Assembly (NCBI GenBank): GCA_949128115.1
Contig: OX421962.1
Coordinates: 97,390,935 to 97,454,934, forward strand
From: Anaspis maculata
Lineage: Eukaryota > Arthropoda > Insecta > Coleoptera > Scraptiidae
Direction: 5' to 3'
Length of the DNA stretch: 64,000 nucleotides
The position numbers and the translations under genes were made by a program. Below, in pieces: positions 25,101 through 36,289 of the stretch. The notes beneath the pieces were generated by a model, which saw only the letters and a list, made by a program, of their open reading frames with translations, did no database searches and had not been told where the DNA came from. Numbering within the stretch: position 1 is the stretch's first letter; every line of letters begins with the position of its first letter.

Positions 25101-28100
25101 GTAGAAAACGACGGGATTTTTGTGAAATTCTCAGTAGAGTCCCCTTATCACTTATACTAGCAATCAAAAGTATTTCCAGCTAAATCTATTCCATTGGCAA
25201 GTACCCCATTATACAGTACTTCCAAAGAACGGTTCAGGGTATGTTTTGCTAAGAGGAATTCAGTTATTTTTATTCAGAACATTGAAAAAATTCTGTTTGA
25301 ACTTAGTGTTGAAAATAGCTTACTCTTTAGAATGCCCCTCTTCAAGAAGATACACCATCAAAACTTTGACTCCACAAACGAATTCAGAGGGGAATCAACG
25401 TGTTGCACATATCCTTATTAATTATTAATTCTTTGTAGGTGAAAATAAAATAAACCCAATTTGTATGATCTGCCAAAGAACTTTTTTTTTCATAATGAAA
25501 CATTCCCGGGACAAGGCGATAAACGTCGTCAATGTTTACGATATTATATTCGTAAGTTTCCTTTTTAATTGATAAAACGAACTGATAAGCGGTTTGGTGG
25601 GAGTCCCAGCACCTTCAACTTTCAGGAGCCCCCAGAGCCCCCTTCCGGTGAAAATTCGGCGTGGCTCCACCTCTTATCTGAAAGAGGTGCTCATTCTGAG
25701 TATGTGTACCGAATTTCATGCTTTCATCACCATATGCAAGGTTCATTCACCTAGTGCCCCCACTATTGGCAAAAAACAAATGAAAAAGAGAAAAAGTAGC
25801 ATCATGCCATTGTTAGGAGCGGCTGTCACTCCTCCATAACTCGGCTAGCACCAGCGGAACCCTAGTGGATTTTTTTTGTGGGGAAGGGAGGTGCTTTTGA
25901 TTATCTCTGCAAAAGCTCAGTTTCATATCAAAAACTTCAATCTCATTTTCAGTCGGTTCTGGACAGTGGCGTTCTGATGACTGTGCGTTTTGTGTAAAGT
26001 TGATGCGTAAGAAAAAAATTACAAAAAACCTGTAACTTCTAAATCAACGATTTTTTTTTCAAAAGATTCTTCAATGTTTTGGGTTCATTTGCTTCGCAGG
26101 TGGTTTGTAGAAAATGCATAAATGAAAAGTTTGTTGCAGAGTCTAAAAACGTGATACATTCATAGCCGATCAAGATGTTTAGTGAAACCACTCAGCTCAA
26201 GCCAAAACATAATGGGAAGAGGGAAGAGGGCGTGATTGCGCTAAATTGAGTTCTGCTCATTCTCACCATTTGCACCATTGCACCATCATTGATCGGAAAA
26301 CTCTGTGGTCTCTACCAGTTTGTTTAATCATTCCTTATGTTTATGAAAATGTGCAGATAATACTTCGGGTGCTTGGAGAAGTTCCAACCGTGACAGGGAC
26401 ATGGACAGGGACAGATCCGACAGGCCTTTTACTCGCTCCGAGCAGCGACCCAGCGCGTTCTCGCGGGACGATAGGGACAGGGACCAGGATTACAACAGAC
26501 CGCGCGGCGGTGGCGGTGGAGGCGGCGGTCGCGACGACGACAGCCGGTTCGTTCGCCGCAGCTACGGCGGCGACAGGGACGGCGGTGATCGCGACAGAGA
26601 CCGAGGAGGTGATCGCCGAGGCGGCATGATGGAACGCAGCGATCGCATGATGGACCGTAGCGAGCGCATGATGGACCGCAGCGGCATGGTGGAGAGGAAC
26701 GGCGGCGGCGGCGGAGGCGGTGGCGGCGGATACTCCAGAGGGCCGCCGCCCTCGCGCTCGTCGGGCGACGATTCCGAGTCGACCAGCAGGTCCTCCGAGC
26801 CACGCCAACGGCCCAAGCTGGTGCTGGCGCCCAGGTCGAAAACGGTAGAGAACGAGCCGGCGGAAAAAGTCGCATCATCGGGAGCGAACATTTTCGGTAA
26901 CGCCAAGCCGGTGGACACCAGCGCCAGAGAGCGCCAGATCGAAGAGAGATTGGCCAAGGAACACGACGGACCGGCTCCACGCCGCGAGCTGAGCAGAGAG
27001 AGACGCGGGCCGTCGCCTCGCGAAGAAAAAGAACAGGAAATCACAAGGGTGAGTAACAGTAACATTATTTCACCATAATGTAGTGTTACGTATTTCGCGT
27101 TTAGGTCCGTTTATAATTGTGAGGATCGTTTTGAATTACACGCTGTTTATTACTGCATACTACAACAAATACACGCCAACAATTACTGCTTGGGAATATC
27201 GCTGGTTACTACTCGCTTTCTATCTGCTCTCTACTGCTTTGGATTCAATACTACACGTGGGCCGAAGATCGGTGCCTTATATAGCTCCGACTATTAATCT
27301 CGAATCTTCCATCGGTTCTCCAGCAAATTCCACAGTGACCCGGCATACGATTTCTGGGTGTCTCCAGAAAAATCCTACACATTTTGCGGGCATAACCAAC
27401 GTGCTGTAAATTCGGCACCTCCGCCGAATGGACAGATGTGTGCTACTCGGCCGTTGAAGTCGCCACGTAAATTTCATTCGCTAATATCCTGGACACACTA
27501 GAAAGCTTAATGATCATTAACGTCGAATCGTCATTTAACTCGTAATTACGTTTCGTAAATGACGATCCGTTAATGATAATTAAGCTTTCTAGTGTGTCCA
27601 AGGTATAAGCCATCGCGTATATTCTGGAAATGTCCAGAGCTTCGCACTTGTACGCTGCGTTCTAATGGGAAGAGCTAATGGGGTCTAGAAAGATGAGGTG
27701 TTCTACAGAATGCTCGGGAATCGCCTCTCGTAACAGTAGTGATTGTACTAATTACGTTGTGACGCGTTGAAAAATTTTATTGCCTGCAAATATTTTTTAC
27801 CAATTTTCACGTCAGCAACCTGATTCAATGAGACAGAATTCTTCTAAACCATTTCTTTAACCATTTCAATCATTTCACAAAAGAAAATAATCATTTTAAA
27901 TTACACCTTATTTTATGCCTGGCAAATTCATCATTGAAAGAGTTACCTAAGTACTGAAAGAATTATAATTTGAAAGTGTTATCAATAATTATCGATTGAA
28001 CTCATGTATTAGTATCACATTCCTATGTCGTCACGTCAGTTTTACGATCAACTATTTTTTCAAATAGCTGATAGTTTTGTGGCCTTTGTTGACAATTTAT

Positions 28101-29303
28101 TCATTTAGTAATCCTTTGTGTTCTTCAACTGGTACTTGATATTGATATTGATAAACGATTTATCCGGGAATCATAATTATAAATCAGGTTCTGACTTTGG
28201 CTGATGTTTTTCATGGTCCAAAGAGAACTTTCCTTAGGAATTTGCCCAGGTAGCTTCAAAATAAATTTGATAAAAATCAAGGTTTGTGTGGGGGAGATTG
28301 AGCGCTTCAATTTCCGTATTTCCCTTACCGCATTTTCTCGTACTTTCCGCAACCGATTCCCGAAATTTGGTGGCCAGGGACCACTTAGGCTTTGACTTCA
28401 AACGCCTTTCCAGGCCGTTTGAATTAGTCATTCTTGACAATGACGGCGGTAACCACCTATCAACTTTTTCTTTTCATTTTAGCAAATCGAACGGATGAAA
28501 AGTTGCATGGTGTCATGTTACCATTTTCTTTGGAGTTGTAGCGTCTTGTTTTCTACTTTTCTGCGATGACGCTAGACACATGGCGTTTATTCCGCCTTGC
28601 TACATTTGTGTCCATGTCGCCTTTTTTTTGCGCCCTGGTTCACCTGGGCCATACCTTGGCCTATAAATTAACGCATTAGCTATTGCTAGCCTCCAGAAGG
28701 GGTTGCACGCGAAGAGAAGAGAGTGTCAATTTCACTCGAATCAAACTATGGTTGAACTGTACTTTGAAAATTTATTTTTTGTAATTTCAGGAAGAGAAAC
28801 TTGACGACCCCGAACCGGAACCGGAACCTGGTTTGTATTGCTCATAATAATTTCGAGATGCGTTTAGCTATCCTGTTGTATTTTCACAGAAAAGAAGCCT
28901 CTGGAAAGGACATCGTCGTCTAGTAGTCAGAAATCTGAAACGAACGGAGTCGTGGATAAGAGCCATCAAGCCAGAAAGAACGGTACGTTTGTTGTTTCCG
29001 ATTGTTCTCGCTGGCAGGTTATTTAAACTACATCATTTTCCAGGCGATCAAGAAAAGCGCGAGCACGTCAAATCTGATGAAAAGCTGCACAGTAAAGCCG
29101 ACAACAATAAGAAACGGGAAGAGAAGAAGTAGGTTTGGAACACAGCACGACGGTTGATGGATTTTTTCTAATGTTTTTTCTTTCATGTGATTCCCAGGGA
29201 CAAGGCCGAGAAGGAGATGCCAAAATTGAAGCAGGTCGACCCGCCAAACTTCAGTTCGAGTAATAAGTTTGCCTTTTTAGAAACCGAGGATACTTCTGAT
29301 TAG
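16157..29303 (+). CDS. eIF4B: Eukaryotic translation initiation factor 4B (10 exons, complete)
   Basis: 560-residue eIF4B, an RNA-binding cofactor that stimulates the eIF4A helicase during cytoplasmic mRNA recruitment. Coding exons: 16157-16166, 16300-16434, 16838-17022, 17086-17208, 17270-17483, 26357-27048, 28791-28830, 28890-28982, 29044-29128, 29198-29303; all GT-AG, phases consistent, total 1683 nt. N-terminus has the family block KGKTLALVDFL and SWADDVED (about 45). RRM at about 86-165: RNP2 AYISNLPY (88-95), RNP1 KGYGYVEF (129-136), ending NRRIRIEIA. From about 175 to 450 it is rich in R, D and G with DRSERMMDRS repeats and two polyglycine runs, the equivalent of the DRYG self-association region. 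A K/E-rich tail ends NKFAFLETEDTSD. The start ATG (16157) has a good context (AAAATGG) and opens a 10-nt coding exon. Length resembles fly and human eIF4B. Confidence 0.96.
16435..16837. other. eIF4B intron 2
   Basis: 403 bp with consensus ends and no repeat or RNA gene seen. Open frames crossing it are read-through of exon 2. Confidence 0.7.
18216..19660 (+). repeat. Tandem array of ~270-bp units with ATGGCGGC motifs and GGAC-repeat tail
   Basis: Units starting near GAATACAAGATGGCG recur at about 19087 and 19358 (period near 270), with more diverged or partial units at about 18740 and 18815 and fragments from 18216. Each unit contains TCAAAGATGGCGGCCAAG or a variant and GGCGTTTGCACCACATCGAT. 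The array ends in GGACGGACGGACAAAG (about 19596-19611) followed by AAAGTGCGCTAAAA, the same tail found at 54035-54115 and, inverted, at 32755-32840. Confidence 0.75.
19661..20870. other. Intron sequence, nothing firm recognised
   Basis: A block near 19805-19850 (CGCATCAATTTTACACAAAG) recurs inverted at about 25975-26015. No other structure defined. Confidence 0.4.
20915..21707. mobile_element. Nested foldback, ~345-bp arms
   Basis: Begins CGGGGGATTTGGCTCAAA and ends with the complement; left arm 20915-21264, right arm about 21368-21707, visibly highly similar (for example CACGAGGTGCTTCTAGGGTT in both orientations). Loop about 100 bp. No coding capacity. Confidence 0.75.
22161..22298 (+). repeat. 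Tandem duplication, 2 x 70 bp
   Basis: Units 22161-22230 and 22231-22298 differ at very few positions (CACATGAAAACC versus CACATTAAAACC). Near identity implies a recent local duplication inside one arm of the foldback; the other arm (about 22600-22680) has a single, more diverged copy. Confidence 0.85.
23095..23683. mobile_element. 589-bp TA-flanked CAGGGTG foldback element, nested
   Basis: Termini CAGGGTGTTTCAGTGACC and exact complement, arms at least 150 bp. TA lies outside both ends (23093-23094, 23684-23685). The opposite arm of the host palindrome reads continuously through this point near 21739-21749 with a single TA, so the empty site is present. A TA duplication is diagnostic of the Tc1/mariner superfamily; no transposase frame. 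Confidence 0.85.
23914..24132. mobile_element. Palindromic MITE, ~219 bp
   Basis: Ends contain AAGTTCCGACGCATT and its complement; arms pair inward through CAAATGTTAATTACTAT. No coding capacity. Confidence 0.65.
24133..26356. other. Intron sequence, mostly unrecognised
   Basis: AT-rich. A block CATTGGCAAGTACCCCATT near 25192-25210 recurs inverted near 52237-52258, so dispersed repeat debris is present. Short open frames lack domains. Confidence 0.4.
27084..27735 (-). mobile_element. Solo LTR, 652 bp, in eIF4B intron 6 (GTAG duplication)
   Basis: Runs TGTTACG...CGTAACA, the same family as 42176-42698. GTAG flanks both ends (27080-27083, 27736-27739). On the minus strand it reads U3 (TGTTACGAGAGGCGATTCC), a TATATAAGGCAC box and then AATAAACAGCGTGT. 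It lies antisense to eIF4B. Length is raised by a nested palindrome (27490-27600). No internal retrotransposon DNA. Confidence 0.85.
27490..27600. mobile_element. 111-bp palindromic MITE nested in the solo LTR
   Basis: Terminal inverted repeats of at least 22 bp beginning TGGACACACTAGAAAGC, pairing almost end to end. Absent at the equivalent position of the other LTR copies (compare GCCATCGCGTAT near 6696-6707). Target duplication not resolved. Confidence 0.75.
27740..28790. other. Remainder of eIF4B intron 6
   Basis: No repeat or gene recognised. Ends in a T-rich tract and ATTTCAG acceptor. Confidence 0.5.
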
Positions 29304-29440
29304 TATCAAAGACGTTGAATTTATATATAAAAAAACTTCGCGCCTGAATAGTGAACATATTTTACATGATTTTCTGTTACAATTAGGTATGATTATTTTT
29401 TTAATTCAATAAATTCGTGGTGTTTGAAAATTTATACAAA
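29304..29440 (+). other. eIF4B 3' UTR with polyadenylation signal
   Basis: AATAAA at 29408-29413, about 105 bases after the stop, followed by GTGGTGTTTG, a GT-rich downstream element. This gives a short 3' UTR of about 125 nt. Confidence 0.7.
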
Positions 29441-29522
29441 ATAAGGTAAAACGTAAGAAACATTAATTAAAACAAATTCATAAAAATAGCACACTTCTTT
29501 TAATTTCCCTGTTGAAGTTATT

Positions 29523-31645
29523 AGTCGTAGCGGTACACCAAATTATTCTGCACTTCTAACGATTTCGATTATTTTTGGCACAGATAATCATTGGACCTAT
29601 TCAAGCGTTTTGACCCGCAGCACCACCAAATTTGCCCCTCAGGAACGGAGGGGTGGGGGTATCTTCAGAATTTGAAGCTCCAGGTCTGGTATGGTCCAAT
29701 GAAGACCCACAAAGGCAAGTGAGTAGTCATTTCCGAATGATTTTCATCCGCTGATGTCGATTCTCACGTAAAAAATGAGTTGCGCAGTCATTTGACAAAG
29801 ATAATTGGTAATAATAAGAGATAAAGATGAAATCAAGTGGTCATTTACTGAACTCTGTAGGAACTTGATTTTTTGTGATAAATACATGAAACTTGGTAGG
29901 GCTGTTCATTATTACTTACTTCCCAAATATGGAGGGAGTACCACGCGTTCCGACGGATGACGTCGCGACGGAACTCGCGACGGAATATCAAAAAACAGTG
30001 GTCGCCATTTCCAGAACAGTCGATTGGAATATTATAATTTCTTTGATTTCTTCCATCAGGCCATATGCTTTCAAGATTCAATAACATATTTCTGTCGATT
30101 TGGGGAAACGGTGGGCTACGCTACCAGTGGTAAACCAGGTGCCTGTAAGGAGAACTCTGTGAGGTTTCTTCACCCCCAAATTTCCGCGGTCAACATCCTC
30201 TGATAAAACCGAGGATAAAACTAACTATTTTGAAGTCTGTGCATACGAATATGTTATCTGGTTAACATTTCTCGTGTTTCGTCCTTCTAGGGACTCCTCA
30301 GTATGTTTATACAGATCAAGCGATCAAATGAAAGGCACTCAGAAAGGTACTTTTGATTGCTGGAAAAAAGTGATCTTATATGTTGTACCATATTAGGTAC
30401 ATTACATACTCGGTTACAGAACTCTTACAAACTAAACTATAAATTATTATAACGATGAATCGCCTGTTAATATCGATGCCACCGTACTGAAAAAAAGAAA
30501 TCGCTTTGTATGAGACCGTATCAAATGATTGAACCATTATTGTTTATTTGTTGTTTTTACCCTTATCGGCATCTCTTATGTCATAGAAGTTTGCTGAATT
30601 TGATTCCCAAATATCACAAGCTGAGAAACTTTGTTTCTATAGCACAAAGCACTGTGCCGGGAATCGAATTCAAGAATTCAAGTTTTTGATATTGGTGCTT
30701 TTTGCAGACGTATTTACTTCATTCATATCCGAGACTTTATTCATACCCTAACACTAGAATCACAGACATTGCATTTACTCTTTTTTTACCCATTTCAAAC
30801 AAAACGGTATTCCAGAATCGGTTACTTTACTAGGTAGGTAGTCTGAATGATCTCGCGCGGTTGCGAAATCTGTATAAACCATACTGAGGAGTCCCTAGAA
30901 GGACGAAACATGGAGAATGTTGACCAGATGAGATAATTATTCGTATGGACAAACTTAAAAATAGTTTTATCCAAAGATGTTGACCGTGGAAATTTGGGGG
31001 TAAAGAAACCTCACAACTCCCTCTAGCAGACACCTGACTCACCACTGGTAGCCCACCGTTTCCCCAAGACGACAGAAATATGTTATTGAATCTCGAAAGC
31101 ATATGGTTTGATGAAAGAAATCAAATAAACTATGATAATATATCGACTATTTTGGAAATGACGACCACTATGTTTTTTGACATTGCGTCGCGACGTCATG
31201 CGTCGGAACGCGTGGTGCTCCCTCCATATTTGGAAAGTAAGTGATAATGAACAGCCCTACCAAGTTTCATGTATTTATCACAAAAAATCAAGTTCCTACA
31301 GAGTTCAGTGAATGACCACTTGATTTCATCTTTATCTCTTATTATTACCAATTATCTTTGTCAAATGACTGCGCAACTCATTTTTCACGTGAGAATCGAC
31401 ATCAGCGGATGAAAATCATTCGGAAATGACTACTCACTTGCCTTTGTGGGTCTTCATTGGACCATACCAGACCTGGAGCTTCAAATTCTGAAGATACCCC
31501 CACCCCTCCGTTCCTGAGGGGCAAATTTGGTGGTGCTGCGGGTCAAAACGCTTGAATAGGTCCAATGATCATCTGTGCCAAAAATAATCAAAATCGTTAG
31601 AAGTGCAGAAATTGGACGATTTTAGGCCCGTACCGCGACGACTAT
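29523..31645. repeat. Long foldback, ~790-bp arms, just downstream of eIF4B
   Basis: Left arm about 29523-30320 pairs with right arm about 30869-31645; long stretches match closely (for example CCAAGTTTCATGTATTTATC and GGTCTGGTATGGTCCAATGA in both orientations). The loop of about 550 bp is unrelated to the arms. Open frames in the arms show no protein motif. Family not recognised; ends AGTCGTAGCGGTAC / GTACCGCGACGACT. Confidence 0.85.
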
Positions 31646-31660
31646 ATAGTTATACCTATT

Positions 31661-32321
31661 ATCCATTCCAAGCTTAAAAAAACCACAGTTGCCTATGATA
31701 TTTTTTCTTCAAGTTGGACAATCTGATAAGTTGATGGATTGAAAAAGTCAAGATGATTTAATCAAATTTGTCAAAGTGATGTTTGCTTTGCTGGATTGCC
31801 GTTTAATTTAATTGTTAGGTCAGATTTTGACACTGACACAATATTTTCATTATGTTTTGTCCTAAAAATGCCGTTAGGCACGTTATTTCAATAGTGAAAG
31901 TGTTGAAAGGTGCAATAGTAAGAACTAAGAATATACAGTTTAAAAATCATCGAGGCGAACCCAGTTCCAGCACCGTATAATGTGTTTTCGTCGGAAGTGA
32001 TCCCGCGAACTGAGCTCGTCGCGCCCTGTACGACCCTTGGTGCGTTAATTCACCCTCTGTTCCAGGATCATGATCTGTGATCCTGGCCGAAAGAAAACGG
32101 CTGAGGTCAGTGAGCAAACCTGTGATCTGCCGGCGACGCAGTCCCAGGAATGACAATTTGACAACACAGCCTAGTTCAGGTGAAGGTTTCATGTCATATG
32201 GACACAAATTTTAACGTAACCTCTTCTGCATCAAGATGACAACAAACATCAAAAATCAGGGACACCAACAAAACTCGAATTTTTCATGGCCAGCTGTGGT
32301 TTTTTTAAGCTTGGAATGGAT
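31661..32321. mobile_element. 661-bp element with perfect 28-bp TIRs
   Basis: Inverted repeats 31661-31688 and 32294-32321 are identical over 28 bp, beginning ATCCATTCCAAGCTT. The interior (minus-strand frame 31947-32207) has no recognisable transposase. Perfect ends suggest recent activity. Target duplication not clear (TATT versus TATA). Confidence 0.75.
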
Positions 32322-32754
32322 TATATATTATAGATTTTGTAAATTCACGAGAAAGCCTGGTATACAGTGAGGATTAGCACAAAACATGACGTTCTAAAGG
32401 CCGTATTAAACGGGAACATTTCAGTTAAAAGAAATGTGACAACAATTCTATGACATCTTGTCAAAGTTGTTCAAGTTTTGTGCTTGAAGTGGGACTCGAG
32501 TTGCCCAGGTTGTCATGGCATAATATATAAAGTATTTAGTGACAAATTTTGCAAGAAAGATGTCCTCTTCTAATGGGCTCTTAAGAATATAGAAATTAGA
32601 ATGAGCATAATTATGTTTGAGGGACGAACGGCGATGACGATAGAGATAATTATGGCAGGCAGGCAACGTGAAACGAGAGCCCTATAAGTGAGACTCTGTT
32701 TGACATTCGGCGGTCTATAGTTAGAGGGCGCTGATGGTGCCAATCCTAACTCTC
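32322..32754. other. Intergenic, nothing recognised
   Basis: No gene or repeat boundary defined. Confidence 0.35.
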
Positions 32755-32840
32755 TCACTATTTTTAGCGTATTTCTCTCAACGGAAAGGCGCTCATGTTT
32801 TCGCTTTGTACCCCCCGTCTGTCTGTCCGTCTGTCACAGC
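32755..32840 (-). repeat. GTCC-repeat tail of the satellite-like family, inverted
   Basis: Reads TTTTTAGCGTATTT...CGTCTGTCTGTCCGTCTGTC, the complement of the array tails at 19590-19660 and 54035-54115. A fragment of that family without the 270-bp units. Confidence 0.6.
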
Positions 32841-33218
32841 ATCTAGTCTAGACGAGAATATTTCTGCGGAAATGTTCAACTCCAGTGTAAATATTTCGTA
32901 GTTTTGGGGCCCGAATCAAGAGAAATCTTGACGAAATACCGATAAACAATTACCTACAATAATAAACTTATAGACATCGGTCTTTTTCAGTAACTGACAC
33001 CATATCGACCATTTTGTCTCACCGACGCTGGGCGTCGCGATGGCTAAAATGCGTTTTTCCCAGAAACATATAGGTACCTACCTACATATTTCATATCGCT
33101 GTTGGATTTCGATAGCTAATTTTTCTCTGATTGAAATCCCCTTCACCCTTCACCATTTAGTAAATGGTGAAATTTTCTTGTTGTTTTGAATCGTCCAAAA
33201 GATTATTAACAAAAATAT
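32841..33218. other. Intergenic, nothing recognised
   Basis: Contains the palindromic TATAGGTACCTACCTACAT microsequence at about 33069-33086; otherwise featureless. Confidence 0.35.
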
Positions 33219-33222
33219 TGTT

Positions 33223-33365
33223 ACGAGTTGCGAGCTCTTGAGCGATTCCACTACATTCGAGAACAGACACGAAGGTTACCGGTGTATTTATATTCGAGAC
33301 GGTGCGGTTCTGGAATAAGGCTGGACATCAAGACGCGCGAACAAGACATTATGCAGATAATAATG
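33223..33365 (+). mobile_element. Possible LTR U3 fragment
   Basis: Starts TGTTACGAGTTGCGAG, sharing the first nine bases with the LTR family at 6585 and 42176, then diverges. Could be a related LTR family or chance; no partner end found. Confidence 0.3.
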
Positions 33366-33384
33366 GGCGGAGGCGCTGCGCTAG

Positions 33385-33480
33385 TGATGTGAACAAAGGA
33401 AGGATTCGTTCCTAAGTAATCGTTACTTGTTGTGTACTCGTTGGAACGAATCCTAACTTTGAAAAGTATTCGTTTTTTTT
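33385..33480. repeat. Short palindrome
   Basis: GGAAGGATTCGTTCC near 33398 and GGAACGAATCC near 33441 pair as an inverted repeat; a small MITE remnant next to FB-1 copy 2. Confidence 0.4.
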
Positions 33481-33509
33481 TTTTTCGGTTTAGTTACTTG
33501 ACGAGTTAT

Positions 33510-35099
33510 GCCCAGGCGCCAGGTAAAACAATAAGGAAATAATTGTTTCCTGGCTGGAAACTAGCTTAAAACGATCTGTGTAGCTTAGGTTTTGACATAC
33601 TAGTTTCCCCCCTTTCGGAAATGTCGGCGTCATGTCGCCATCATCAACAAGAAGTGCACCAGCGTGGTTTTTGCCGAATATTTTAATTTTGGGTCATCTG
33701 ACAGCAAAAGATGTAAGGAGTCATTTTGAAGCCTATGAAATTCCCTACAGTTTGGTTTTTCAATAAATTTTCTGCGACCTATGGTCTTTGAGATAGAGCT
33801 TCTGGAAGCGAGAGTCATTGTGGTGAAAGCCCCATGGCCACTTGACTCGAAAAACTAAAATGTCGATGTGACAAAAAAAAAATTCAAAATGAGATTACTC
33901 GAGAACTCTTCATGCTATAGTTGCGGTGATAGTCTCAAACTCTTCCTCTTGAACCGTAGATTACGAATATCGAAAAGTCAAAAACGTCACATTGTACATA
34001 TACAGGGTCTACTACGGGAATCAAATCAGAACAGAGAAATTCGACATATTTCTTCTATTTAGCCTATGCGAAACTCTAAGCACTTATCACGAGTCCAATA
34101 TCAATATGCATTGCTCTGTAAGCTTCACTTGATACACTTAAGAAGTGTTCAGCTCACAGCCTTCCTGTAAAATGTTTTGAAGGCCCTCTGAAATCATCAA
34201 AATTTACAGTAGCAAGGAACGTATGTATAACAGTATATTATATACCAAGGAACCAAAGTGAATTTTTGATCCTTTGGGTGAAGTTTGTTGCTCGAAGGCC
34301 TTTTGGGTCCAAATCCCCAAATTAAAAATTCACTTTGGTCCCTTGGTATATAATATACTGTTATATACATACCTTGGTACTGTAAAGTTTCAATATTTTG
34401 ATGATTTCAGAGGGCCTTCAAAACATTTTACAGTAAAGCTGTGAGCTGACCACTTCTTTCGTGTATTAAGTGAAGCTTATAGAGCAAATCCATATTGATA
34501 TTGGACTCGTCTTAGGTGCTTAGAGTGTCGCATATAGGCTAAATCGAAGAAATATGTAAAATTTCTCTGATCTGATTTGATTCCCTAAGTACACCCTGTA
34601 TATGTACAATGTGACGTTTTTGACTTTTCTATATTCGTAATCAACGGTTCAAGAGAAAGAGTTTAAGACCATCACCGCAACTATAGCATAAAGGATTCTC
34701 GAGAAATCTCATTCTGAAATTATTTTGTCACATCGACATTTTAGTTTTTCGAGTCAAGTGACCATGGAGCTTTTACGACAATGCCTCTCGCTTCCAGAAG
34801 CTCTATCTCAAAAACCATAGGTCGCAGAAAGGTCATTTAAAAACTATTCCGTAGGGAATTTCATTGGTTTCAAATTGACTTCTTACATCTTTTGCTGTCA
34901 GATGGCCCAAAATCAAGATATTCGGCAAAAACCACGCTGGTGCACTTCTTGTTGATGATGGCGACGTGACGCCGACATTTCCGAAAGCGGGGAAATTAGT
35001 ATGTCGAAATCTAAGCTACACAGATCGTTTTAAGCTAGTTTCCAGCCAGGAAACAATTATTTCCTTATTGAGCTGCTTTTTGCTCCCTGGCGCCTGGGC
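33510..35099. mobile_element. Foldback transposon FB-1, copy 2 (1590 bp)
   Basis: Same ends as copy 1 (GCCCAGGCGCCAGG...CCTGGCGCCTGGGC) without its two nested elements, so it supplies their empty sites. Arms about 750 bp meeting near 34270. Right flank TA; left flank TAT, so the duplication is less clean than in copy 1. Carries internal TATACAGGGT and ACACCCTGTATA as inverted partners. No transposase frame. Confidence 0.82.
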
Positions 35100-35513
35100 T
35101 ATTATAGCCATTCTCGTTTACCTGGAGTCCTCGGGGCACAGGTTCACCTATATTGGCCGTCATTCGTCGAGTTCAAGCCCGATCGATAACCGCTCCCGGT
35201 TAAACAGCCAATTGAACCAGTGAGCTTGTCTACTTGAAGACCTGCGCACTAGATGTAAGCAAAGGGAACCGCCTATATGAGAAGGTCTATTCTGTGGTTA
35301 AAACAGAGAGGGAGAACTACTCGTGGTGAGTAATTCGATATTTTTCGCACCTCAAAGGTGCAAGCGGGAATCGGCGCCAGTCGAGGCCCAGAGAAGTGAA
35401 CGAAAACCAAAACAAAGCGGGCGAATTTCTTGAACTCCAATTTTTTACTGTTATCATTATCATTGTTTTATTATGCAGGGGATACCCAATACTCATTTTT
35501 TCTAATAAAAACC
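35100..35513. other. Intergenic, nothing recognised
   Basis: No coding or repeat evidence beyond short shared words. Confidence 0.35.
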
Positions 35514-35551
35514 CGAGGGGCAAACTGCAGGCTGGATTTTGTACACCAGAT

Positions 35552-35780
35552 TTCCTCTTTTCACAAGATTTCCTGTGATTTCCTGCGATTTCCCGTATTT
35601 CACTAAGATTTCCTGTGATTTCCCGTGATTTACTGTGATTTCCTCGAGATTTCCTGTGATTTTTTCAAGATTTCCTGTGATTTCTTCAAGATTTCCTGTG
35701 ATTTCCTGTGTCTTGATTTCCTTTGATTCCCTATGATTTCCTGTGATTCCCTCAAGATTTCCTGTGATTTCCTGTCAGAC
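35552..35780 (+). repeat. GATTTCCTGT minisatellite, block 1
   Basis: About twenty variants of a 10- to 11-bp unit (GATTTCCTGT, AGATTTCCTGT, GATTTCCTCA). No coding reading. Confidence 0.9.
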
Positions 35781-36104
35781 GCTTCCAAATTAGTGACCCC
35801 CCATAACTCCTACGCTACTGATTGGATTCTTTAGAAGTTTTGCAGGTGGGCGGATGTTTCTGACGAAACAGTCTGTGCTGAGTTTATGCTGATTTGGTTC
35901 GATAGTTTGCAAGTTGGAAATTTTTGATGATCGAGAGGGGTGAGCTTTCGCACCCTGTATCTATTTTGAGAGGCGAGTGAGGGGCGCGTATGTTGTATTT
36001 TTCTGAATCGGGAGGATGGGAGGAATCTTGTCCTGGAGTTTGATGGGCTAGAACTCATTCACCCTGTATACAACGACCAATAGGTAGAAACAACGTCGCC
36101 GATA

Positions 36105-36271
36105 AAGGTGCGTTCAGTCAGCTTATTTAGCCGCAATTTTAATTTTAGCCTTAAGCGCTGCATCGCTTATTGGCTGTTCCGAGGAGGCTGGTTCATAAGA
36201 GCCAATGGGCGTCGCTGCGCTTGCGACTAAAACTAAAACTTGCGGCTAAATAAGCTGACTGAACGCACCTT
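36105..36271. mobile_element. 167-bp MITE with perfect 32-bp TIRs, TA flanks
   Basis: Inverted repeats 36105-36136 and 36240-36271 are identical, beginning AAGGTGCGTTCAGTC. TA lies outside both ends (36103-36104, 36272-36273), fitting a mariner-type MITE. Perfect ends indicate recent insertion. Confidence 0.85.
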
Positions 36272-36289
36272 TAGATAAGTACCAAGTAC

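Larger units (their letters stand above)
17484..26356. other. eIF4B intron 5, 8.9 kb, repeat-filled
   Basis: Separates the RRM-coding exons from the RGG/DRYG-like exon; codon GAT is split G|AT across it. Contents in order: unrecognised sequence 17484-18215, a satellite-like array 18216-19660, unrecognised sequence to about 20870, nested foldbacks 20870-23810, a small palindrome 23914-24132, then unrecognised sequence to the acceptor. No gene inside it could be supported on either strand. Confidence 0.9.

Noticed and set aside
26341..27065. Three other long open frames over eIF4B exon 6 (one plus, two on the minus strand)
   Set aside because: They arise from the GC-rich, Arg/Gly/Asp-repetitive codons of the real exon; they have no domains and the eIF4B frame is confirmed by splicing phase and family motifs.
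35552..35780. Possible telomere or centromere satellite
   Set aside because: Short interstitial block with a partner block at 37985-38112 inside one transposon-like unit.
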